Below are positions 31,391 through 37,465 of a DNA stretch of 37,465 nt, piece after piece. Below the pieces are notes generated by a model, which was not told the origin of the DNA, made no database searches, and saw only the letters and a program-made list of their open reading frames with translations. The first letter of the stretch is position 1. Every line of letters begins with the position of its first letter. This DNA is from DATFYM01 sp035315065 (GTDB taxonomy: Bacteria > Acidobacteriota > Terriglobia > UBA7540). The position numbers and the translations under genes are program-made. The stretch spans positions 1 to 37,465 of the forward strand of contig DATFYM010000118.1 of NCBI GenBank assembly GCA_035315065.1, in the 5' to 3' direction.

Positions 31391-33709
31391 ATGAACCGAG
31401 TCTTGATCTTTTTCTCTTTCTTCTTCGCGGCGACCTCACTCTTCGGTCAGAGCAACGTGAGTGAGCTGCGCCTCAAAGTGACCGATCCGGCCGGGCTCGG
31501 GGTCGAGAGTTCGGTTGAGCTGGTGAGCGAGGCCAATCAATTCCGACGGACGTTGGCGACCGACGAAGCGGGCAATCTCATCGCCAAGCGCCTTCCTTTT
31601 GGAGTGTACCGAATTGAGATCAGCCAGCCAGGTTTCGCACCCTTCTCCGAGTTGCTGGAACTCCGGTCCGCTATTCCGATCCAGCATCAAGTGAAGCTCA
31701 GCCTGGCCGCCGTGAACACCTTGGTGGTGGTGGGCGATCGGGCCACGCTGATCGATCCTCATCGCACCGGCACGATCAATCGCATTGGCTCCGACGCGAT
31801 CGAAAACCGGCCCTCCTCCCTGCCCGGCCGGTCGCTGGTTGACCTGGTGAACTCACAGCCTGGCTGGCTCTACGAAGGCAATGCCGTCCTGCATCCGCGC
31901 GGCTCCGAATACCAGACGCAGTTTGTGGTCGACGGGGTTCCACTCACCGACAACCGCTCCCCGAGCTTCGGCCCTGAAATCGAGGCTGACGACGTACAGT
32001 CGATGAGCGTCTACACGGCGAATTTTCCCGCCGAGTATGGAAGAAAGATGGGCGGTGTGGTCGAGGTGACCACCGCCAAGGATACGCGGGAGGGCTTCCA
32101 CGGAGAAGCGGTAGCCGACGGCGGCAGTTTCTCGACGGCCGAGGGGTACGTCCTCGCCCAGTATCGATGGGGCGAGAACACCCTGGGAGTGAGTGGCGAC
32201 GGCGCCGAGACGGACCGGTATTTGAATCCTCCCGTGGTTCAAGACTACACCAACCGCGGTACCACGTCCGATTTCGCGGCTCGTTACGAGCGCGATTTGA
32301 CCCCACGCGACCGCCTGGCCTTCAGCGTCCGACGCGAAGCATCCCGGTTCGAGGTGCCCAACGAGCAGGTGCAGGAAGAGGCCGGCCAGCGTCAGGACCG
32401 CGATAACGCTGAGACAATGGGAACGCTTTCTTACCAACACGTGTTTTCCGCCAAGGTCCTGGGAGACCTGCGGGTGATGGTGCGAGACGACGCGGACCGC
32501 CTGTGGTCGAACCCGCTCGCGAAGCCGATCGTCGCCGCGCAGGACCGGAGCTTTCAAGAACAGTATGTGAAGGCCAGCCTGGCAGTGCACCAAGGCAGCC
32601 AGGAGTGGAAGGCCGGAGTCGAGGCGGACTTCACTTCCCTCCACGAGCAATTCAAAGACGCGATCACCGACCCCACGCAATTTGATCCCGGAACCCCGTC
32701 GGCGTTCAACTTTTTCGGCCGCGGGCGCGACCTCGAGCAGTCGGCGTTTGTCCAGGATCTGATGGTTCGCGGCCCTTGGACGGTGAGCGCCGGCGTTCGC
32801 TGGGACCACTACCAGTTGTTGGTGAATCAGAACGCGGTGAGCCCGCGCTTGGGGGTCGGCCGGTACTGGCGCGGGGTTGACCTCGTGCTCCACGCGTCTT
32901 ATGACCGGGTGTTTCAAACACCGGCCTTCGAAAACATCCTGCTCTCCAGTTCCCCCCAAGTGCTGGTGCTCAATCCCAATGTCCTGCGGTTGCCGGTGCT
33001 GCCGTCGCACGGCAACTACTATGAGGCCGGGTTCACCAAAGGCTTTTTCGGCAAGATGAAGCTGGATGCCAACGCCTTCCGGCGGTCGGTGGATAACTAC
33101 GCCGACGACGACCTGCTGCTCGATACTGGCGTCAACTTTCCCATCGCCTTTCGCAAAGCTGAGATCTACGGGGCCGAGGCGAAACTCGATCTGCCGCGCT
33201 GGCGCCGCCTCTCCGGATTTGCCGCCTACTCCTACATGGTGGGATCCGCCTATCTACCCGTGACCGGCGGTCTTTTTCTGGGCGATGACGCCACCCAGGC
33301 GCTCAGCCAGGTCACCGGCCGCTTTTGGGACTCCCAGGACCAGCGCAACACCGTGCGGAACCGCTTTCGATGTGAGCTCAGCCCGCGCCTGTGGGCGGCA
33401 TTCGGCGCCGAGTATGGAAGTGGCCTACCGGTGGAATTCGATGGCACGGAGCAGGAAGCGATCGCCGAATATGGCCGTAAGATCGTGGGTCGCGTGGACC
33501 TGGCTCGTGGCCGCGTGCGGCCCTCGCTTTCGGTCAATGCCTCGACGGGAGCCAACTTGTGGAAAAGCGATCGCGTCGTGATGCGCCTCGAAGGCGACGT
33601 TCAAAACCTGAACGATCGCCTCAACGTATTGGACTTCGCCGGACTCTTCTCCGGAACCGCCGTGGGGCCCCCCCGCAGTTTCGCCGTCCGCTTGCAAACG
33701 GAGTTCTGA
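31391..33709 (+). CDS. TonB-dependent outer-membrane receptor with carboxypeptidase-like N-terminal domain
   Basis: 772 residues. Signal peptide 'VLIFFSFFFAATSLFG', then a carboxypeptidase regulatory-like beta-sandwich (about 25-108: 'LRLKVTDPAGLGVESSVELV', 'GVYRIEISQPGFAP'), a plug domain (about 120-240: 'GSDAIENRPSSLPGRSLVDL', 'QFVVDGVPLTDNRS', 'VYTANFPAEYGRKMGGVVEV') and a C-terminal barrel ending in 'SFAVRLQTEF', with the terminal Phe normal for outer-membrane barrels. This is the acidobacterial/Bacteroidota arrangement. The ligand is unknown. ATG 31391 lacks a strong ribosome site. Confidence 0.93.
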   Translation: MNRVLIFFSFFFAATSLFGQSNVSELRLKVTDPAGLGVESSVELVSEANQFRRTLATDEAGNLIAKRLPFGVYRIEISQPGFAPFSELLELRSAIPIQHQVKLSLAAVNTLVVVGDRATLIDPHRTGTINRIGSDAIENRPSSLPGRSLVDLVNSQPGWLYEGNAVLHPRGSEYQTQFVVDGVPLTDNRSPSFGPEIEADDVQSMSVYTANFPAEYGRKMGGVVEVTTAKDTREGFHGEAVADGGSFSTAEGYVLAQYRWGENTLGVSGDGAETDRYLNPPVVQDYTNRGTTSDFAARYERDLTPRDRLAFSVRREASRFEVPNEQVQEEAGQRQDRDNAETMGTLSYQHVFSAKVLGDLRVMVRDDADRLWSNPLAKPIVAAQDRSFQEQYVKASLAVHQGSQEWKAGVEADFTSLHEQFKDAITDPTQFDPGTPSAFNFFGRGRDLEQSAFVQDLMVRGPWTVSAGVRWDHYQLLVNQNAVSPRLGVGRYWRGVDLVLHASYDRVFQTPAFENILLSSSPQVLVLNPNVLRLPVLPSHGNYYEAGFTKGFFGKMKLDANAFRRSVDNYADDDLLLDTGVNFPIAFRKAEIYGAEAKLDLPRWRRLSGFAAYSYMVGSAYLPVTGGLFLGDDATQALSQVTGRFWDSQDQRNTVRNRFRCELSPRLWAAFGAEYGSGLPVEFDGTEQEAIAEYGRKIVGRVDLARGRVRPSLSVNASTGANLWKSDRVVMRLEGDVQNLNDRLNVLDFAGLFSGTAVGPPRSFAVRLQTEF

Positions 33710-33712
33710 GGG

Positions 33713-33817
33713 GAATTGCCGATTGACGATTGACGATTGACGATTGACGATTGGAAAACCGAAGTCGCTTGCGTTTTCTCCTCCAATCGTCAATCAGCAA
33801 TCGGCAATCGGCAATTC
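33713..33817. repeat. Heptad inverted-repeat cassette (CGATTGA type), convergent
   Basis: Left arm GAATTGC, four CGATTGA, CGATTGG; right arm (other strand) GAATTGC-CGATTGC-CGATTGC-TGATTGA-CGATTGG. 'GGAAAAC' and 'GTTTTCTCC' extend the stem. It begins three bases after the receptor stop and ends one base before the convergent gene's stop. Confidence 0.88.
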
Positions 33818-33818
33818 C

Positions 33819-34691
33819 TCACCGGGCTGAGGCAACTTTGGCCATCAGCACTGAGCGCGTCGAGCCGAGCGTGTGCTCCAGCGACTCCTTGGGGACGCTG
33901 GTGACGAAGGGCCCGATGAGCCAGCCGAGTCCGGTGGGAATGTCGCGCGTCAGAGAAATGGATTCGCACTCGATAGTGACGCCGCCGTCCCCCTGGACAA
34001 ACCGCCAGTAGGAATTCATACGCCACAAGAAGCCGCTATCGTGCCCGACCGGCTTCTCGTGCTCTCCAGGCGCGCCCGCATCCACCACTTCGGCGATGCG
34101 CGTGGAAGCACTGCGACTGACCCAATGGGCTTCATCCACACGTTGATAGTGGACGTCCATATCCGTATCGAGCGTCACCGTGATCACCTTATGTTTACGC
34201 AGGCGGTAGAAGATTTTGAAGTCATCGGCGGTGTGGCTCACCAGCCGCGAGCGGACCACTTCCGGCTGATAAATCTCCTGGTGGCGGTTGTAATCCTGGA
34301 CGAGATCGAGCACCTGTCGGAGGGAAGTGCCCGGCACAAAGACGTCACCGATCCAGTGATGGATCAGCGCGCCCCGAGCGCGGATCACGCGGCCTGATCC
34401 ATCGCGCGTTTCGATGGGCGCCATATAGATCTCTCCCCGCTTGAGGCCGGCGAGTATCTGGGAGCGCTGCGGCTCACTCAGCCTGTCGATGTAAAGGAAC
34501 GAGTCGGGCCGCGACTGCTGCTGGTCGATCCGCGCTTCCGTTGCCTCGACGTAGCGGGCGAAGGCCGCGAGTGTCTCCGGCTTCAGTTCGGGATCCAGGA
34601 TCTCCGGCGCCGGTGGAACCAGTGTGGCAGCGCTGCTCATCGTCACAACGCTGCTCAGGACGAAGACCATTGCCGCCAGTAACAGTTTCAT
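33819..34691 (-). CDS. Secreted START/SRPBCC-like protein
   Basis: 290 residues. Signal peptide 'LLLAAMVFVLSSVVTMSSA'. The mature part has the layout of exported START-like (SRPBCC) proteins that bind hydrophobic ligands in a cavity: 'GALIHHWIGDVFVPGTSLRQ', 'VLDLVQDYNRHQEIYQPEVV', 'HKVITVTLDTDMDVHYQRVD', 'GFLWRMNSYWRFVQGDGGVT', 'ECESISLTRDIPTGLGWLIG' and a final amphipathic helix 'ESLEHTLGSTRSVL'. Such proteins are common in Acidobacteriota; ligand unknown. Ribosome site 'AAAAGGG' lies just upstream. Confidence 0.82.
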   Translation of the reverse strand: MKLLLAAMVFVLSSVVTMSSAATLVPPAPEILDPELKPETLAAFARYVEATEARIDQQQSRPDSFLYIDRLSEPQRSQILAGLKRGEIYMAPIETRDGSGRVIRARGALIHHWIGDVFVPGTSLRQVLDLVQDYNRHQEIYQPEVVRSRLVSHTADDFKIFYRLRKHKVITVTLDTDMDVHYQRVDEAHWVSRSASTRIAEVVDAGAPGEHEKPVGHDSGFLWRMNSYWRFVQGDGGVTIECESISLTRDIPTGLGWLIGPFVTSVPKESLEHTLGSTRSVLMAKVASAR

Positions 34692-34808
34692 GCATCCCTT
34701 TTCACGTAGCGCGGACGTCCAGCCCGCCGTGGCGCGGGCATCCCTTCGCTCCGCTCAGGGCAGGCTCTGCCCGTGCTCTTCCAATCCCTTGGTACAGGTG
34801 GAGACTCC

Positions 34809-35048
34809 TCATTCCAAGTCAGGCAACTCCTCTGGCGGGATCAGGAGGCGAATGGAACGGGACACTCCTGGTGTTCGTTCAATGAAACCATGGGCCTCGA
34901 GCCGCAGAATCATATCGTGGACCGACGGCGGCGAAACTCGGAAGTGCCACTGAATGTCCACTTCGGAGGGCGCACACTTGTGGAGTTTGCCGTAGAGATG
35001 GATAAACGCGAGGTACTGACCCTGCTTGTGAGTGTAACGCTGCTTCAT
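34809..35048 (-). CDS. Stand-alone LexA-type winged-helix DNA-binding protein
   Basis: 79 residues equal to the N-terminal DNA-binding domain of LexA and nothing more: 'YTHKQGQYLAFIHLYGKLHK' , 'CAPSEVDIQWHFRVSPPSVH', 'DMILRLEAHGFIERTPGVSR', 'SIRLLIPPEELPDLE'. There is no S24 self-cleavage domain. It probably acts as a small regulator. The ATG lies 10 bases after the stop of the DUF481 gene, so it may be translated from the same mRNA. Similar short proteins are common in proteobacterial and acidobacterial genomes. Confidence 0.85.
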   Translation of the reverse strand: MKQRYTHKQGQYLAFIHLYGKLHKCAPSEVDIQWHFRVSPPSVHDMILRLEAHGFIERTPGVSRSIRLLIPPEELPDLE

Positions 35049-35058
35049 CCTATTGGGC

Positions 35059-36126
35059 TCACTTTGCCGCGTTGCCGAATGTCAACCGAAAGCCTGACGA
35101 CAGGAGCAGGTCATTCGTCTTCTTCCCCGGCACCGGGTTGCTCAGGTAAAAGTCGTTGAAGGAGGTTTGCCAGCTCAAGACCTTGGTGACCTTAGTGGTT
35201 AAGCCCAGGCTGAAAGTGCTGCGAAAATCTCCCGTGGACGATAGGTTGGGGTAGAAAAACAGCGCTTCGTTAAAACTCGAGGAGGCGAAGAACTTGTGGG
35301 TGAAGGTCTCGCCCAGAAGAACCTCAGCGGAAGAACGATTGAATGTGGTGAAGGACTCCCGGTCGAAAGTCGCGCCCAGGAGCAGGTCGAACGACGTGCG
35401 ACCGTCTTTGATCGCGTGGAAGCCGCCCCCTGCGCCCAGCGCCGTCCGTAGATCAAGGGCCTGGAACCGGTCGTTGAAGAGATCCACCGTGCCGAACGCA
35501 AAGGCCTTGTCGCTCAGGTTCAGGTCGTATCGGACGCCGCCGGCAATGGCTTGGGCAGTGGTAGATGCCACGCCATTTACCGTGCTCCGAGAGAAGGCGC
35601 CGTTGGTGTAATAGGTAATCTTGTCCCGTGTGGCCGCGCGCACCGCGTTCAGCCCGAGGGTGACATTGGTGCTCTGCGAATTGCCGGTGACCAGCCCCAA
35701 CCCGGTATCCAAGCTGCCGGTCCACAGATCGGCCAGGTGAGGGTGTTGCAGTCGCTCCAGGGCGGCCTCCGTCTTCTTCTCTTCGTCCGCGTTGCGGAGG
35801 GAAGTCACGTCGGCCTTGGCCACCGCGACACTACCGGACTCCTTGGTGGCCATTACCAACTTATCGCCGCTGGTCGTCACCGGACCGATGACGACTTGCC
35901 CGCCTTTCGTTCCCACGTAGAGAGGCTGGCTCGACTCAATTTGTTGCACGAAATCCCACTTAATGGTGACCGCGTCGGCGTACTCCGTTTTCAGGACGAG
36001 CGTCTTCGCGTCGGAGGTAACGATGGTCCCGCTGAGTCGATCGCCGTTTTTCAGGGTCACCACGTCGGCGTGGGCGACTGCTCCCGCCGACATGAATACC
36101 AGTACACTGCACACGATCACCTTCAA
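35059..36126 (-). CDS. DUF481 outer-membrane protein with LSm-like N-terminal segment
   Basis: 355 residues. Signal peptide ends near 'AHA'. Residues about 21-62 ('DVVTLKNGDRLSGTIVTSDA') are a small beta-barrel-like domain, followed by a linker and from about residue 130 the DUF481 barrel ('WTGSLDTGLGLVTGNSQSTN', 'KITYYTNGAFSRST', 'GVRYDLNLSDKAFAFGTVDL', 'FNDFYLSNPVPGKKTND', 'LLSSGFRLTFG'). Expected in the outer membrane; role not known. The LSm-like head recalls the gene at 5945-6412. A LexA-type regulator follows on the same strand. Confidence 0.9.
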   Translation of the reverse strand: MKVIVCSVLVFMSAGAVAHADVVTLKNGDRLSGTIVTSDAKTLVLKTEYADAVTIKWDFVQQIESSQPLYVGTKGGQVVIGPVTTSGDKLVMATKESGSVAVAKADVTSLRNADEEKKTEAALERLQHPHLADLWTGSLDTGLGLVTGNSQSTNVTLGLNAVRAATRDKITYYTNGAFSRSTVNGVASTTAQAIAGGVRYDLNLSDKAFAFGTVDLFNDRFQALDLRTALGAGGGFHAIKDGRTSFDLLLGATFDRESFTTFNRSSAEVLLGETFTHKFFASSSFNEALFFYPNLSSTGDFRSTFSLGLTTKVTKVLSWQTSFNDFYLSNPVPGKKTNDLLLSSGFRLTFGNAAK

Positions 36127-36225
36127 GATTTGCCTCCATCGGGAAGATTAACGATTGATCATGTTAACACCGCCACGACGATGCCGGATAGTCCCCCGGC
36201 GGAGACCGGATAGTCTCAAGCCGGA

Positions 36226-36353
36226 GAATTGACGATTGCAGATTGACGATTGGCGATTGAAAGAGAACCATTGACAATTGGCCTATCGAAAGCGCCCGCG
36301 CCGCTTGCTTCTTCTCTTCCAATCGTCAATCGTCAATCTGCAATCGTCAATTC
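36226..36353. repeat. Heptad inverted-repeat cassette (CGATTGA type) with mirrored variants
   Basis: Left arm GAATTGA-CGATTGC-AGATTGA-CGATTGG-CGATTGA-AAGAGAA; right arm (other strand) GAATTGA-CGATTGC-AGATTGA-CGATTGA-CGATTGG-AAGAGAA. Two mismatches in about 42 bases, with the unusual third unit AGATTGA in the same place in both arms. Ends 10 bases from the amidohydrolase stop. Upstream (36183-36215) 'CCGGATAGTC' occurs twice. Confidence 0.9.
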
Positions 36354-36363
36354 TTCATGGTTC

Positions 36364-37206
36364 TCAGTTCAGCCGGTACACCCGCACCGCGTTTTCGTGA
36401 AACAGCTTGCTTCGATTCTCTTCGCTCTCGCTTCGAGTGAGGGCCGACAATGCCCCCACCCATCGGGCGTAGCTGGCTGCCAGCGTACACACCGGCCAGT
36501 CGCTGCCGAACACCACGCGGTCCCGGCCGAAGCATTCGAGGACGGGCTCGAGGAACGGTCGCAAATCCTCGGGCGTCCAATTCTGGGGATCGGCGTTGGC
36601 CACCAGGCCTGACACCTTGCAGACCACGTTGGGGCAACCGGCAATTTCCCGGATGTACCTTCGCCATGGCTCCAGCAACTTCTCTTTCACCAGCGGATTG
36701 CCGCAATGGTCGAGAACAAAGCGAACGTCGGGGCACCTTCTCACCAAATCGAGGGCAATCGGCAGTTGCCGAGCCAGGACGCAAACGTCGAATGAGAGGC
36801 CGTACTCCGACAGGCTGCGAATGTTTTCGATGAAGGTGCCGCTCTGGCTGAGCTCGTCTGGCTGAGTGTGCAGCACTCGGCGCACTCCCTTGAGCTTGGG
36901 ATGGCCGGCGATCTGATCGAGGTAGTGGCGGAAGTCCTCGTGCTCCGGCCGCGACGACGCCACCACGCCCTCCAGGGGATTGTCCGTTCGATCAGCCAGC
37001 GAAAGCACAGTCCGTGTTTCCGCCAGGATGTAAGGCTCGTCCACGTCGGCATCGACGTAAACCGTTTTCTCGACACCCAACCCACGGGCGGCCTCCAGGT
37101 AGTCGGCCATGCGGAAGCTTCGGTTCAGCGCCGGAAACGCGTGGCACCACGAGTAGGGAAAAAGGTCCATGTCCCAGAGATGCTGGTGAGTGTCGATGAT
37201 TTTCAT
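36364..37206 (-). CDS. Amidohydrolase-family lactonase (COG3618-like)
   Basis: 280 residues from the ATG at 37206 (AAGGAG three bases before). The open frame extends further upstream without a ribosome site. Metal-binding opening 'MKIIDTHQHLWD', later 'VRFVLDHCGNP' (about 165) and 'VVFGSDWPVCTLAASYARWV' near 230 give the His-x-His, His and Asp ligands of the amidohydrolase TIM barrel. This subfamily includes L-rhamnonolactone and L-fuconolactone hydrolases, so sugar-lactone hydrolysis is likely. Length is normal. Confidence 0.9.
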   Translation of the reverse strand: MKIIDTHQHLWDMDLFPYSWCHAFPALNRSFRMADYLEAARGLGVEKTVYVDADVDEPYILAETRTVLSLADRTDNPLEGVVASSRPEHEDFRHYLDQIAGHPKLKGVRRVLHTQPDELSQSGTFIENIRSLSEYGLSFDVCVLARQLPIALDLVRRCPDVRFVLDHCGNPLVKEKLLEPWRRYIREIAGCPNVVCKVSGLVANADPQNWTPEDLRPFLEPVLECFGRDRVVFGSDWPVCTLAASYARWVGALSALTRSESEENRSKLFHENAVRVYRLN

Positions 37207-37350
37207 GGCTCCTTGGCGACTGTATGCGAAACGGCTCGGGCGAGTCAACAAACCGGAGGCAACGAATGAAATGAGGATGGTACAATACAGGACGGGATTG
37301 GGAACTGCCTTGTGAGCCACGGCGGTGATATCGCCACTTCCTTCACTCTC

Positions 37351-37465
37351 ATGCCGGAAGCACTTCCCAGCAGCGCACAGAAAGTGCAGGCCGCTCTCGC
37401 AGCGCGCGGAGTCCAGGCGCAGGTGCTGCAGATGCCGGAGAGCACGCACACCGCGGCGGAAGCGG
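37351..37465 (+). CDS. YbaK/ProX-type aminoacyl-tRNA deacylase, N-terminal start (partial)
   Basis: Runs off the window. 'LPSSAQKVQAALAARGVQAQ' and 'VLQMPESTHTAAEA' match the opening of YbaK/EbsC-like deacylases that hydrolyse mischarged tRNA. The start may instead be GTG 37312 in the same frame. TACAAT at 37281-37286 is a possible -10 element, with no clear -35. Confidence 0.72.
   Translation, partial: MPEALPSSAQKVQAALAARGVQAQVLQMPESTHTAAEA

Noticed and set aside
31853..33010. 385-codon minus-strand open frame
   Set aside because: Antisense to the TonB receptor, which has clear domain structure; no motif in the antisense product.
16459..33817. Cassettes as ordinary intrinsic terminators
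   Set aside because: Most have no T tract after the stem, arms are far longer and richer in A/T than classical terminators, and one sits between divergent starts. A terminating role is possible but not by the usual rule.
7122..36353. Heptad cassettes read as CRISPR arrays
   Set aside because: Units are 7 bp and contiguous, without 30-bp repeats and spacers, and no cas genes are present.

Overview
The window looks like a soil Acidobacteriota chromosome, probably from the Solibacter/Bryobacter side. The grounds are a duplicated orphan ABC permease of the acidobacterial (ADOP) type plus a fragment of a second one, a 'SQANGKKSKGPKTPEGK' family gene, a TonB receptor with a carboxypeptidase-like N-terminal domain, a DUF4331/TPR/nickel-permease cluster, and high GC with plain housekeeping genes (malic enzyme, LysS, S41 protease). 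This is an inference from gene content. Two apparent single-base frameshifts, one of them in a G run, leave open that the sequence is a metagenome assembly with residual indels.

Layout. 0-7.1 kb: tail of a sugar-phosphate isomerase, a frameshifted ADOP permease, DUF1810, a long gap with one good promoter, a broken SQANGKKS-family gene, two small overlapping genes of unknown function, a secreted membrane protein and an ADOP remnant. 7.2-9.5 kb: DUF1059, a SigK-type ECF sigma factor with its RskA anti-sigma factor, and a small secreted Cys protein. 9.9-17.4 kb: DUF4331 protein, two exported TPR proteins, a NicO-type metal exporter with a very His-rich loop, and a NixA/HoxN-type nickel permease, all on the plus strand; this reads as a metal-handling cluster. 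17.6-28.4 kb: an STN+HEAT protein, a small secreted basic protein, malic enzyme MaeB, then on the minus strand an S41 protease, an MFS exporter with a fused C-terminal domain, LysS and a Tat-exported sugar isomerase. 28.4-31.3 kb: a small antitoxin-like ORF, a trypsin-like protease with TPR-like region, DUF2971 and an oxidoreductase remnant. 31.4-37.5 kb: TonB receptor, START-like secreted protein, LexA-type wHTH, DUF481 outer-membrane protein, amidohydrolase, and the start of a YbaK-type deacylase.

The most striking thing is not a gene. From about 7.1 kb onward, nearly every gap that is not inside a tight operon holds one inverted-repeat cassette of 75-160 bp. The arms are made of tandem 7-bp units. 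The unit sequence differs between cassettes (CGATTGA, TTTTGGA, AGTCGAA, GCTGATG, AGACAGA, GTAGACA and others), but the 7-bp period, the two-armed hairpin layout and the position, usually touching a stop codon, are shared. One perfect example has 39-bp arms around a 20-nt loop. In two hairpins the order of variant units is mirrored between arms. Cassettes are nested, two heptad tracts are read in frame inside the metal-exporter gene, and a heptad tract in another gene sits exactly where its reading frame moves by +1, the shift one extra 7-bp unit would give. I treat this family as the best candidate for an undescribed system here. The closest described parallel I know is the heptameric STRR repeats of heterocystous cyanobacteria, which are not organised as hairpins in this way.
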